Assembly (NCBI GenBank): GCA_028692715.1
Contig: JAQUWU010000021.1
Span: 19,235-83,234, forward strand
Source of the DNA: Paludibacter sp.
Lineage (GTDB): Bacteria; Bacteroidota; Bacteroidia; Bacteroidales; Paludibacteraceae
Direction of reading: 5' to 3'
Length of the DNA stretch: 64,000 bases
The translations under genes and the position numbers were made by a program. The notes below the pieces were generated by a model, which searched no databases, had not been told where the DNA came from, and saw only the letters and a program-made list of their open reading frames with translations. Below, piece by piece: positions 18,009 through 26,617 of this stretch; within the stretch, counting starts at the first letter, position 1, and each line of letters opens with the position of its first letter.

Positions 18009-19082
18009 TCAGTTCATATCATTTTCAAGAAAGATTTCCATTAATCTGGAAACGGGATATTTATCAATTTCAGATTTTTCCAACTGAATTAAACTTTTAA
18101 ATTTTTCGTTTAATCCGGAAATACTTACACTAATAAATTGCGCATTAATAACCCGATGACTCAGTACATGTTTCATCGGGTTTGTTATTTGTACAATATC
18201 AATTTCATTAACATCCCGAAATAATGAATTAAAATTCTCATTTTGAAAAAGTTCCGTAACAGTCAACAGTTTATCGGTTTCAATCAACGGAAATTCATAC
18301 AGGTTTTGCCACACATCTTTTGCTGTCCGTTTTTGCAAAAAAGTGGTTTCGTTGTATTGAATAAAAATATAATTGAAAAAACGATGAGTTACTGTTGTTT
18401 TTTTGGATTTAACGGGCAGTACATTTACCAATTGCAATTCGAACGCTTTACACATGCTAATCAACGGACAATTTTCACAATTGGGTGAAGATGGCACACA
18501 TTGCAAAGCCCCAAATTCCATAATAGCCTGATTATATTCCGCAGGATTCTCAATGGAAAGTAATTTTCCGGCAATTTTCTGAAATTCTTTTTTCCCCGCT
18601 CCACTGTCAATAGGCGTTTCAATTCCAAAAAGACGTGATAAAACACGATAAACATTGCCATCCAACACTGCATAAGGTTGATTATAAGCAAACGAACATA
18701 TGGCCGCTGCCGTGTAAACTCCAACTCCCGATAAAGTCAGAACATTCGAATAATCTTTAGGAAAATTACCATCATATTGAGTCATTATCTGGTTAGCAGC
18801 CTTATGCAAATTTCTTGCACGGCTATAATATCCTAATCCCTGCCAATACTTCAACACTTCATCTTCCTCGGCTTCAGCTAATTGTTTAACCGAAGGAAAC
18901 CGTTCAATAAATCGCAAGTAATAGTTCCTCCCCTGAATAACGCGCGTCTGTTGCAATATTATTTCTGAAATCCAGATTTTATATGGATCATTAATATTAC
19001 GCCAAGGCAATTCCCGTTTATTTTGGTTATACCATTTAATCAGAATGTCAGGAATTTCATTCTCAACTATTAAATTATCCAT
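18009..19082 (-). CDS. mutY: A/G-specific adenine DNA glycosylase MutY
   Basis: 357 residues, normal length. It removes adenine mispaired with 8-oxoguanine. Catalytic Glu40 in SEIILQQTRV and Asp141 in VLDGNVYRVLSR; helix-hairpin-helix LSGVGVYTAAAI at about 118-129; iron-sulfur cluster C-x6-C-x2-C-x5-C at Cys195, 202, 205 and 211; NUDIX-like C-terminal recognition domain about 225-350. All critical residues are present. It is divergent from the TlpA-like gene and convergent with the thioredoxin gene. Confidence 0.96.
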   Translation of the reverse strand: MDNLIVENEIPDILIKWYNQNKRELPWRNINDPYKIWISEIILQQTRVIQGRNYYLRFIERFPSVKQLAEAEEDEVLKYWQGLGYYSRARNLHKAANQIMTQYDGNFPKDYSNVLTLSGVGVYTAAAICSFAYNQPYAVLDGNVYRVLSRLFGIETPIDSGAGKKEFQKIAGKLLSIENPAEYNQAIMEFGALQCVPSSPNCENCPLISMCKAFELQLVNVLPVKSKKTTVTHRFFNYIFIQYNETTFLQKRTAKDVWQNLYEFPLIETDKLLTVTELFQNENFNSLFRDVNEIDIVQITNPMKHVLSHRVINAQFISVSISGLNEKFKSLIQLEKSEIDKYPVSRLMEIFLENDMN

Positions 19083-19212
19083 ACTTTAAGTTTTTGTATA
19101 AAAATACTTTTCTTATTCTATTGTATTATTAATGATATATTAGCATCTTTGCACGCAAAGGTAAGTTCAACTTATACGCAAACAAAATTGTAATTATTAA
19201 ATCAACTTTAAA

Positions 19213-20328
19213 ATGGTGAAAAAACTTCTATTTATTTTAATTTCAACTCTTTATATTTATTCATGTACTACAACCGACTACGTTATTAATGTAAAAGTGG
19301 AAGATGCAGCACTAAACGGAACAACAGTATTTTTGAAAGAACGTATAAATCGTGAGTGGAATACAATAGATAGTGCTGTGATTTCAAACCAAACTTTTGA
19401 ATTTAAAGGGATAGCTGACACTGCAAAAATTGCATATTTAACGTATGAATTCCCCGAAAAGAATCTTGTTCGTCAGGAATTTGTTTTAGAAAATGCTAAA
19501 ATAACTGTAAACATAGACTCAACCGGTTTTATGGTATTCTCGGGATCAAAACAAAACGTGTTGTTACAAAACTATCAGAATGATAAAAATGTAGTTTATA
19601 CGGCTGAAGAAAAAAATTATCTAGCACAAAAAGATAGTACTGTTTCAAAAGAACAAAAAGTTAGTCTGGAAAAAGAAATGGAAGATTTGTATGCACAGGA
19701 AGTAAAAATTGATAAAAGTTATGCCACTACAAATATAAACACACTTGTGGGAAATCATATATTTATGAATTCATTTTATGGTATGACAGTTTCCGAAAAA
19801 GAGTCAGTTATTTCCTTAATGAACGATGACACAAGAAATATAAAAAGGATAAGTGAAATTGTTGCTGATGTTGAAACTGAGAAAAAAGTAGCTGTTGGAC
19901 AATTATATACCGACTTTAAATTGCCGGCCTTAGAAGGCGATTCGCTGTCAATATCTGATTTAGTAGGGAAAAGTGATTATCTTTTAATTGATTTTTGGGC
20001 CTCATGGTGTGGACCCTGTATCCGTTCCCTTCCTGATTTGACAGAATTATACAATAAATACAAAGGAACACGATTTCAGATTTTGGGAGTTTCGCTTGAT
20101 GAAGATAAAAATGCATGGGTTGGTGCAATTCAATCACATAATTTATCGTGGAAACATGTATCGGATTTAAAAGGTTGGAAAAGTAAAGGCTCACGGACTT
20201 ACGCAGTTAATTCAATTCCAAGTACCGTTTTGATAAATAAAGAGGGGAAGATTATTGGAAGAAATTTAAGTCTTTCTGAAATTGAGAATTTTCTGACTAA
20301 AAAAGACTCCACAAAAGAATTAAATTAG
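19213..20328 (+). CDS. TlpA/ResA-like thioredoxin lipoprotein with DUF4369-type N-terminal domain
   Basis: 371 residues. Lipobox near residue 18 (LYIYSC). The N-terminal beta-rich part, about 25-125, matches the DUF4369 pattern (GTTVFLKERINREWNTIDSAVI). A helical linker with KEQKVSLEKEMEDLY follows, then an AhpC/TSA-thioredoxin domain about 230-365 with WASWCGPC (Cys about 265 and 268) and a Pro in NSIPSTVLI. Likely a membrane-anchored periplasmic disulfide reductase, common in multiple copies in Bacteroidota. It is followed by HU on the same strand but with its own promoter between. Confidence 0.9.
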   Translation: MVKKLLFILISTLYIYSCTTTDYVINVKVEDAALNGTTVFLKERINREWNTIDSAVISNQTFEFKGIADTAKIAYLTYEFPEKNLVRQEFVLENAKITVNIDSTGFMVFSGSKQNVLLQNYQNDKNVVYTAEEKNYLAQKDSTVSKEQKVSLEKEMEDLYAQEVKIDKSYATTNINTLVGNHIFMNSFYGMTVSEKESVISLMNDDTRNIKRISEIVADVETEKKVAVGQLYTDFKLPALEGDSLSISDLVGKSDYLLIDFWASWCGPCIRSLPDLTELYNKYKGTRFQILGVSLDEDKNAWVGAIQSHNLSWKHVSDLKGWKSKGSRTYAVNSIPSTVLINKEGKIIGRNLSLSEIENFLTKKDSTKELN

Positions 20329-20381
20329 CTTTTTTTGAAAAAAAAAAGACCGCAATTGTTTTTTAATCAGAATAAAAGCAA

Positions 20382-20389
20382 TATATTTG
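20382..20389 (+). promoter_or_regulatory. -7 box of the HU / mini-protein transcript
   Basis: TATATTTG, a TAnnTTTG match 65 bases upstream of the HU ATG. A TTG at 20356-20358 is 23 bases upstream, slightly wide for a -33 element. Confidence 0.5.
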
Positions 20390-20454
20390 CAGTCCGTTTC
20401 AAATAAAAAACAAACAAACATCATATTAACTAACAAATAAAAAAAATTACTGAA

Positions 20455-20727
20455 ATGACTAAGGCAGACATCGTAAATGAAATTGCTAAAAATACAGGAA
20501 TCGACAAAGTAACTGTATTAACTACTGTTGAAGCTTTTATGGAAACTGTAAAAGATTCACTCTCTAAAAATGATAACGTGTATTTAAGAGGTTTTGGTAG
20601 CTTTGTTATCAAACAACGCGCTGAAAAAACTGCTCGCAACATTTCTAAAAACACAACTATCATTATCCCAGCTCACAACATACCTTCATTTAAACCTGCA
20701 AAGACTTTTGTGAGCGTAGTTAAATAA
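20455..20727 (+). CDS. HU-family DNA-binding protein
   Basis: 90 residues, the standard HU length. Helical dimer core at 1-40 (MTKADIVNEIAKNTGIDKVTV), the conserved GFGSF at about 46-50, and a basic beta arm region near 53-75. It bends and compacts DNA non-specifically. The strong upstream promoter and downstream position of a ribosomal-type mini-protein suggest growth-linked expression. Confidence 0.95.
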   Translation: MTKADIVNEIAKNTGIDKVTVLTTVEAFMETVKDSLSKNDNVYLRGFGSFVIKQRAEKTARNISKNTTIIIPAHNIPSFKPAKTFVSVVK

Positions 20728-20754
20728 TAATTTTCATCATCAAATTTAAGAAAG

Positions 20755-20844
20755 ATGCCAAGCGGTAAAAAAAGAAAAGGACATAAAATGTCAACGCACA
20801 AGAGAAAAAAAAGACTTAGAAAGAACAGACACAAAAAGAAATAA
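20755..20844 (+). CDS. 29-residue basic COX24/AURKAIP1-domain ribosomal mini-protein (bS22/mS38-like)
   Basis: ATG at 20755, TAA at 20842-20844. The product is almost all Lys, Arg and His: it opens MPSGKKRKGHKMSTHKRKK and ends RLRKNRHKKK. From memory this matches very short Bacteroidota proteins annotated as AURKAIP1/COX24 domain, the family that includes mitochondrial mS38 and mycobacterial bS22, small-subunit ribosomal proteins. The pattern KRKxHKM-x-HKRKKRLRK is the part I recognise. It sits 27 bases after HU and just before an intrinsic terminator, with RNase G following, a context that fits a translation-linked gene. It is below the size limit of most gene callers. Confidence 0.8.
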   Translation: MPSGKKRKGHKMSTHKRKKRLRKNRHKKK

Positions 20845-20878
20845 TCTTAATGGTCTTTAAGTTATAAAGTCCAAGAAA

Positions 20879-20923
20879 ACAAACTTATAAGCGTAAATCT
20901 TGGCTTTAAGTTTGTTTTTTTTT
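20879..20923 (+). terminator. Intrinsic terminator between the mini-protein gene and the RNase G/E gene
   Basis: ACAAACTTATAAGC pairs with GCTTTAAGTTTGT (one bulged T) around a 10-base loop, followed by eight or more T. It ends 26 bases before the RNase GTG start. It may also act as an attenuator setting how much HU transcript reads into the RNase gene. Confidence 0.8.
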
Positions 20924-20948
20924 AAACAAAAATCAAAATCAAAAAAAA

Positions 20949-22523
20949 GTGAATAGCGAATTAGTAGTAGATGTAAAGACATCGGAAATTTCAATTGCGC
21001 TGCTCGAAGATAAACGCTTAGTAGAAATAAACCAGGAAGGACGTGAAGAACAGTTCGCCGTAGGAAATATCTATTATGGAAGGGTAAAAAAAATAATGCC
21101 CGGTTTAAATGCAGCCTTTGTAGATGTTGGTTACGAAAAAGATGCTTTTCTACATTATCTTGATTTAGGTTCCAATTTCAACACCCTTACACAATTTACA
21201 ACGCAGGCGGTAAGCGACCGTAAAAAAGCTCCTGCGATTCAAAAAATCAAACTGCAACCCGAAATTGAAAAAAACGGTTCAATCAACGACATTTTAAAAC
21301 CGGGACAAGACATTTTAGTACAAGTTACTAAAGAGCCTATCTCAACAAAAGGTCCACGATTAACCGCAGAAATTTCTATTGCCGGACGATTTTTAGTTCT
21401 TATTCCGTTTGCCGATAAAGTGTCGGTATCACAAAAAATAAAAACAGAAGAAGAACGTCAACGTCTTAAACAATTGATTCAAAGCATTAAACCAAAAGGA
21501 TTTGGTGTTATTGTTCGAACAGTTGCGGAAGAAAAGAAAGTTGCGGAACTCGATAATGAACTGAAAATTTTGGTAAAACGCTGGGAAGAAGCAGTAGCCA
21601 AAATACAACAGTCAAAAGGAGTTTCACTTATATTAGAAGAATTAGGTCGCACGGTTGGAATAATTAGAGATTTATTCAGCCCAAGTTTTAAACACATTCA
21701 TATCAATGATCAGACAGTTTTTACTGAAGTTCAGGATTATGTAGATTTAATTGCACCGGACAGAAAAGATATTGTTAAATTTTATGAAGATGAGATTCCG
21801 CTTTATGATAGTTTTGGAATTACCAAACAAATAAAATCGGCTTTCGGAAAAACAGTTTCGTTTAAAAATGGTGCATATCTTATAATTGAACACACCGAAG
21901 CCCTGCATGTTGTCGACGTTAACAGCGGCAATCGTTCGAAAGCAGGAAATGGTCAGGAAGCTAATGCGCTGGATGTGAATTTGGCAGCAGCCGACGAAAT
22001 TGCCCGTCAACTTCGCTTACGCGATATGGGTGGAATTATCGTGGTTGACTTTATTGATATGCACGAAACAGAAAATCGTCAGAAACTTTTCGACAGAATG
22101 CGTGAAAACATGGCCAACGACAGAGCCAAACACAATATTCTACCATTAAGTAAATTCGGTTTAATGCAAATAACCCGACAAAGAGTTCGTCCGGTTATAC
22201 ATATCGACATTGAAGAAAACTGTCCAACTTGCTATGGTACAGGCAGAACGAAACCTTCGATTTTGTTTACCGACCAGTTGGAAAGTAAGATTGATTATTT
22301 AGTAAATAAATTAAAAATTAAAGAGTTTACATTGCAAGTTCACCCCTATGTGGATGCCTATATCTCTAAAGGCTTAGTCACTATGAAGTGGCAATGGAAA
22401 CGAAAATTCGGTAAAGGATGTAAAGTAATTCCATCACAAAAGCTGGGATTTTTACAATACAAATTTTACGACAAAAAGGGAAATGAAATTGACCTACAAG
22501 AAGAAATAGAAAAAATTGCGTAA
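20949..22523 (+). CDS. rng: Ribonuclease G/E family endoribonuclease
   Basis: 524 residues, nearer RNase G than RNase E (no long C-terminal scaffold). S1 domain about 35-130 (VGNIYYGRVKKIMPGLNAAFVDVGYEKDAFL-type start) with an insertion around 80-95. DNase I-like catalytic centre with Asp in HVVDVNSG (about 321) and IIVVDFIDM (about 367). Zinc-link CPTC at about 427-430. It cleaves single-stranded A/U-rich RNA and matures rRNA. The start is GTG at 20949; no in-frame ATG lies between it and the terminator, and the next residues (NSELVVDVKTSEISIAL) match the family N-terminus. Confidence 0.95.
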   Translation: MNSELVVDVKTSEISIALLEDKRLVEINQEGREEQFAVGNIYYGRVKKIMPGLNAAFVDVGYEKDAFLHYLDLGSNFNTLTQFTTQAVSDRKKAPAIQKIKLQPEIEKNGSINDILKPGQDILVQVTKEPISTKGPRLTAEISIAGRFLVLIPFADKVSVSQKIKTEEERQRLKQLIQSIKPKGFGVIVRTVAEEKKVAELDNELKILVKRWEEAVAKIQQSKGVSLILEELGRTVGIIRDLFSPSFKHIHINDQTVFTEVQDYVDLIAPDRKDIVKFYEDEIPLYDSFGITKQIKSAFGKTVSFKNGAYLIIEHTEALHVVDVNSGNRSKAGNGQEANALDVNLAAADEIARQLRLRDMGGIIVVDFIDMHETENRQKLFDRMRENMANDRAKHNILPLSKFGLMQITRQRVRPVIHIDIEENCPTCYGTGRTKPSILFTDQLESKIDYLVNKLKIKEFTLQVHPYVDAYISKGLVTMKWQWKRKFGKGCKVIPSQKLGFLQYKFYDKKGNEIDLQEEIEKIA

Positions 22524-22535
22524 TCAAAAATAACG

Positions 22536-22575
22536 AAATCAGGCTAACCATAATTGGTTAGCCTGATTTTTTTTT
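22536..22575 (+). terminator. Terminator of the RNase G/E gene
   Basis: Perfect inverted repeat ATCAGGCTAACCA / TGGTTAGCCTGAT with a 4-base loop and a run of nine T, starting 13 bases after the stop codon. Confidence 0.95.
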
Positions 22576-22601
22576 AAGCGTAAAAGGAATAGTCTTTATA
22601 C

Positions 22602-22765
22602 GTGACTACTCAGCACTTCAAGAAGTACTTAATTTGACGTTTTTATGGAAATTGCAGAGTAAAAAAAATGTAATTTTCACAAAAAAACAGCCAAATTAAA
22701 GCGCCTAAATGATGAATGTCGCTCCAGAACTCCCCCTTTAGGGGGTTGGGGGGCTGAGTAGTTAC
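22602..22765 (+). mobile_element. MITE-like element, copy 1 (164 bp)
   Basis: Terminal inverted repeats GTGACTACTCAGC at the left and GGCTGAGTAGTTAC at the right. The flanks carry a perfect 8-bp direct repeat CTTTATAC (22594-22601 and 22766-22773), a target-site duplication. A nearly identical copy in the opposite orientation lies at 61360-61549. There is no ORF of useful size inside, so it is non-autonomous. GTAA-type ends plus 8-bp duplications resemble the IS66 family from general knowledge; that assignment is inference. The right duplication contains the stop codon of the OmpA-family gene. Confidence 0.9.
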
Positions 22766-22767
22766 CT

Positions 22768-24621
22768 TTATACTTTCATTCGTTCAACCAAAACATAGAC
22801 TTCAACTTTCCGGTCCAATTCATTTACAGTAGATGAGGCATAAGTATTGCCCCAGTTTTGAACGAAAATACTTTTTGTATTATAACCTATGGAAATCATT
22901 TTTTTACGTATCAAATCCAATCTCTTACTAGTAAACCTCTTGTTTATCGACGCTGAACCTGAAATATCGGTATATCCGGCTAACAAAACACTCACAACGT
23001 TTTTGGATTTTAAATACTCTTTTAGTTGATCCATAATTTCATTCATGCGAATTGGGACTAAAGATCCCGAAGAATAATAAGCGATTAACAACAACGTATC
23101 AGTCTGTATGAAAATCTTATCGGATAATTTATCGGTGTTCTCCAGATTCCATCTTTTTAATTCATTGATAGACTTTCTCAAAGACAGAATACTATCGGAC
23201 TTTAATTGAATTATTTTAAGGGTCTCTATATTAATCTCTTCATTTTGTTTGAGTTTCATTTTCAACGAATCATCTTGAAGGTAATTTGTATCTACATCCT
23301 TCTTTTTAAGAAGATAATTCAAACTATCCGATTTCATTTTTAACAACGCAATACTATCCGATTTTATTTTAATCAGCATTTTTGATGATGTATCACCCTT
23401 AAATACATTCTGTAAAAATGGACTTTTCTGTTTTAGAGAATCATAAATTTGTTGCTGTTGATTTTCAACTATCGTCAATTTATTTGATAGCAATTGAATG
23501 CTGTCATTTTTGATTTTCTGCAAATTGGTTAGCTTTTCATTGGACTCCACAACCGGCACTTCCTTAACTACAACTTTGGATTTTTTTACTGTTTCTAATT
23601 CATTTTTCAACAAACTGATACTGTCTGTTTTCAACTTTAATTGCGTGTTAACCGATTTTAGTACTTTATTGGTTTTGAGTTTTGCAATTGAATCTGTGAG
23701 TTGTCTATTCGACCTTTTAATCAAAATCAATTCCTGATTAAGTTTCATGATACTATCAGTATTAATTATCGGAGTATTAACAATTTTTGTAATAGTTTGA
23801 ACTACTGGAACTTGTTTGGATGTTGGCGTTGAATACTTTGCCAACTGCAATTTATTTTTCAACAAACTAATACTATCTGTTTTCAACTTTAATTCAGGAT
23901 TTATGGGATTAACAATGGGTTGAGATTTAATCTTTGCTATAGAATCAGCGAGAAGTTTTGTTGACTTTTTGAATGCTTCCAATTGGATATTTAAACGTTG
24001 AATACTATCTAAATTTAATGCATGGGTACTATCGGGTTTTGAAACCAGTTGCGATGCTGACACAATGTTGAGTTTAGCCTTCGATATTTTAGACGTATCC
24101 TTTACTGTTTTCGATAATAAAGTGCTGTCAACGCTTGATTTATTTATCAATACATCTGCCTTTTTAGCTGCAATGATTTTAGTAGTATCACTAACATTTA
24201 AAACCACCTTTTTATCCAATTTTGAATTTACTATCTTTGATTTATTGGGTTGAACACTATCGTGAACTATATTATTTTTTAATGAAGAACCATCTTCAAC
24301 GGAATTTTTATTTATTGCTTTTAAATCAATGCCTTGATTCCCCGACTTTACAACAATTTGCTTTGTTTCATTAATATTTGGAAGAGAATCGAAATCCGTT
24401 GGAAAATCCTTTAGCACAATATATTTCACTATCCTGATTGTGTCTTTAGCTGAATGACTGAATGACTTTTTTGGAATGTCATTATTTACAACCAATAAAT
24501 CTGTTTCATCAGCTTCGTATAATGCAATTGATGATGTTTTGTAGACTTTACAGGAATATATTGTCAATATTATGCTTAACAATACGAATACCCTTCTGAT
24601 TATTTTTTTATTCCCATCCAT
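22768..24621 (-). CDS. OmpA-family lipoprotein with long coiled-coil repeat region
   Basis: 617 residues. Lipobox IYSC near residue 24. Residues about 195-500 consist of repeated heptad-like units containing LKTDSISLLKNKL or similar (at least eight SDSI/TDSI repeats), predicted long coiled coil. The C-terminal about 500-615 is an OmpA peptidoglycan-binding domain (LLAGYTDISGSASINKRFTSKRLDLIRKKM). Likely a periplasmic rod linking outer membrane to peptidoglycan. It overlaps the following gene start region: its ATG lies within the 3-prime end of the upstream envelope gene (22 bases), so the two are co-translated. The MITE target duplication covers its stop codon but leaves the reading frame intact. 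Confidence 0.85.
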   Translation of the reverse strand: MDGNKKIIRRVFVLLSIILTIYSCKVYKTSSIALYEADETDLLVVNNDIPKKSFSHSAKDTIRIVKYIVLKDFPTDFDSLPNINETKQIVVKSGNQGIDLKAINKNSVEDGSSLKNNIVHDSVQPNKSKIVNSKLDKKVVLNVSDTTKIIAAKKADVLINKSSVDSTLLSKTVKDTSKISKAKLNIVSASQLVSKPDSTHALNLDSIQRLNIQLEAFKKSTKLLADSIAKIKSQPIVNPINPELKLKTDSISLLKNKLQLAKYSTPTSKQVPVVQTITKIVNTPIINTDSIMKLNQELILIKRSNRQLTDSIAKLKTNKVLKSVNTQLKLKTDSISLLKNELETVKKSKVVVKEVPVVESNEKLTNLQKIKNDSIQLLSNKLTIVENQQQQIYDSLKQKSPFLQNVFKGDTSSKMLIKIKSDSIALLKMKSDSLNYLLKKKDVDTNYLQDDSLKMKLKQNEEINIETLKIIQLKSDSILSLRKSINELKRWNLENTDKLSDKIFIQTDTLLLIAYYSSGSLVPIRMNEIMDQLKEYLKSKNVVSVLLAGYTDISGSASINKRFTSKRLDLIRKKMISIGYNTKSIFVQNWGNTYASSTVNELDRKVEVYVLVERMKV

Positions 24622-25766
24622 AAATTTAATTCTAAAGCCAGACCGGCGGTTGGTAAAACATATAAACTATTGAAATCTTGCAAACCTTTTTCACCTACAA
24701 CTAAAACACCTGCATTTAAACGAATCACATTGAATAATCGAATTCCTAATCCTGTATAAACCGGTAAGTTAATACCCGGAGTAACATATTGCGTTCCATT
24801 GGCATCTCTCACAGGACTTAATAAGACTCCCAATGAAAACCCAAAAGAATCGAAAATTTTAAACTTTGAATCGATGGATAGTTTATTTGTAAAAGGAATA
24901 CTTATCCCCACTCCCGGAGTAAAATTAGTATTTTGAACAACAACATTATTTAACGATACATTCTTATTCCATGCATACATACCAAAGTTTACGGGTATAC
25001 TGAATTGTTCTTTATCCGTGGATACCGATTTCACATAAGCACATCTATTAAACTGTACTAACTGAGAATTAAAATAGGGTTGTAATTCTGAAAGAATTAA
25101 AGCAGTCATACTATTAACTCTGTCTTCAATAAGTTTATTGGCAATACTATCTTTTTCAACTATTTTCTTTTTACTTAAAAAATTACGAAATTTAAACTCA
25201 CTATGTCTTTTTAATTCATCGAGTACCAATAAACTGGGTGCATTGTTTTTAATATTATTTTTTGACAACTGATAACTCAATGAATTTTTCAACAGTAACT
25301 TTAGTTCATCATATACCTTTTTTGGGTTGTTTATCGTCACTTTGCTTCCATCAAATTGATAATTATTATAGAGAAAATAATGTATTCTACTTTCAAGATT
25401 TTTCAATAAACTCTCCTTTTGACCTTGAGTCATCATTTTGTATGCCAACACTTTAAAATCATATTTAGTATTTGATTTTAAACCGCCGGGTACAACAATT
25501 GCAAAAGTTTCGGATTCGTTTCGTATATCTCTATTCCAGGTATATCTGTTTATTATATTATCAGACCCTTCATTAAATATCTGAACTTCAACAAAATCAA
25601 TATCTCTGTACACATCTCCCTCCAGCGAAAAATGTTGATCAAAGGGAAGCGAAGGTGAACCTTTAAAAGAATTCGATTCGAAATCGACTTTCACTACTCT
25701 TTCCTGAGCATTCAAGAAAGTCATAGAAATAAGGAGAATTATTCCCGAAATAAGATATTTTCTCAT
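24600..25766 (-). CDS. Envelope protein, probable N-terminal periplasmic and C-terminal beta-barrel domains
   Basis: 388 residues with signal peptide 1-20 (LLISMTFLNAQ). N-terminal about 25-110 looks like a beta-sandwich; a helical middle with many Lys and Asn; from about 235 on there are alternating strands (IPVNFGMYAWNKNV, GVGISIPFTNKLSIDSKFKIF, SFGFSLGVLLSP, LPVYTGLGIRLFNVIRLNAGVLVVG) ending GLALELNLWMGIKK, suggesting a small outer-membrane barrel. The product is not recognised. Its 3-prime end overlaps the OmpA-family gene start by 22 bases, so the pair probably forms one envelope unit (barrel plus peptidoglycan tether). Confidence 0.7.
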   Translation of the reverse strand: MRKYLISGIILLISMTFLNAQERVVKVDFESNSFKGSPSLPFDQHFSLEGDVYRDIDFVEVQIFNEGSDNIINRYTWNRDIRNESETFAIVVPGGLKSNTKYDFKVLAYKMMTQGQKESLLKNLESRIHYFLYNNYQFDGSKVTINNPKKVYDELKLLLKNSLSYQLSKNNIKNNAPSLLVLDELKRHSEFKFRNFLSKKKIVEKDSIANKLIEDRVNSMTALILSELQPYFNSQLVQFNRCAYVKSVSTDKEQFSIPVNFGMYAWNKNVSLNNVVVQNTNFTPGVGISIPFTNKLSIDSKFKIFDSFGFSLGVLLSPVRDANGTQYVTPGINLPVYTGLGIRLFNVIRLNAGVLVVGEKGLQDFNSLYVLPTAGLALELNLWMGIKK

Positions 25767-26370
25767 AATTATTTATTTTATATATTTAATTGGATTTGAC
25801 ACTAAGTAAATGGAACAAATTAATGTACCATTTAGAAACATTAATAGAACGCTGATTTTCGCTGATTTATCGGAAAATGAAAGATAAAACAAAACGGATT
25901 TTCCTTGCCTTCGGCAAGTTGATTAAGACGCAACTATCTGTAAATCATTCCGATTTATCGGAATTCAAATTCGTTTTTTCAAATCCACTCTATCAGTGAA
26001 AATTGCGCCTGCCTGTAGCAGACAGGTTCTATTCTTAAATATTTTCATGCAAAATACGACATTATTTGTTGTCAATTACTTATATGATTACTATCAATTA
26101 AAAAAAAACGATTTACACGAACCAAAGGTCAATGACCAACGAAAGATGATTTTCACTAAAAATTCATATTTAAAATTCGTATAAGTTACTGAAATTATTG
26201 GCTTTATAAATGATTTATATATTTTGTTAAACTGACAAAATAGGGTTTAATACTTATAGTTACTTTTGCGCATAATCATATATAATTATTATTCTAACAA
26301 ATAAACATAAATCATTAAAATAAGTTCACAATTTTTTGGTTATTTTCAACTACTTGCTAAAATATCTTTT
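25767..26370. other. Intergenic region with eroded repeats
   Basis: No convincing gene. It contains a stretch starting near 25848 that reads like the common Bacteroidota intergenic repeat (GAACGCTGATTTTCGCTGAT), a small hairpin CTTGCCTTCGGCAAG near 25905, and one copy of the palindromic element CCTGCCTGTAGCAGACAGG at 26008-26026, seen again elsewhere in this window. Confidence 0.5.
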
Positions 26371-26398
26371 TTTGCAGCAATATTTAAAAATAAAATAG

Positions 26399-26406
26399 TA
26401 TTTTTG
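26399..26406 (+). promoter_or_regulatory. -7 box of the metK leader transcript
   Basis: TATTTTTG, a TAnnTTTG match. A start about 7 bases downstream places the SAM-II-like aptamer at the very 5-prime end of the RNA, which is the expected arrangement. Confidence 0.55.
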
Positions 26407-26417
26407 CAATGTATAAA

Positions 26418-26465
26418 ATGTGGAGAGATTTGGACAGCTTGCAACCACAGAAAAAAATGCTAAAT
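26418..26465 (+). promoter_or_regulatory. SAM-II-like riboswitch upstream of metK
   Basis: P1 stem TGTGG (26419-26423) with CCACA (26445-26449). The loop contains GATTT (26427-26431) and TTGCAA (26439-26444), and downstream GCTAAA (26459-26464). These three conserved blocks, in this order and spacing, match the SAM-II (metA motif) consensus as I know it; AGC in the loop can pair with GCT downstream to form the pseudoknot. Its position on the leader of the SAM synthetase gene fits feedback control by SAM. I have not scored it against a covariance model. Confidence 0.72.
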
Positions 26466-26564
26466 CGCAACTTCTTTTCTGCCCTTTACAAAGTCCTACA
26501 TGCTTTCCCGTTTAATTTCCGAGATTTTCAAAACAATTGTATCAACATTACCGTTTCAGTTTAA
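26457..26564 (+). CDS. Possible 35-residue leader ORF overlapping the riboswitch
   Basis: ATG at 26457 lies inside the conserved GCTAAA block of the aptamer (ATGCTAAA), so SAM binding would directly mask it. The product starts MLNRNFFSALYKVLHAFPF and contains a single Cys near the end; it has no Met after the first. The stop is 54 bases before metK. It may be a true leader peptide, or the ATG may simply be part of the aptamer. Low confidence that it is translated. Confidence 0.3.
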   Translation: MLNRNFFSALYKVLHAFPFNFRDFQNNCINITVSV

Positions 26565-26617
26565 TGTTTGTTTTTAGAGCAAACGTAAATCGTAAATCGT
26601 AAAATCGTAAATTAAAA

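Noticed and set aside
26583-26613. Short CGTAAAT tandem repeats before metK
   Set aside because: Only three to four imperfect units; no clear function, could be slippage in AT-rich DNA. Noted as a possible spacing effect only.
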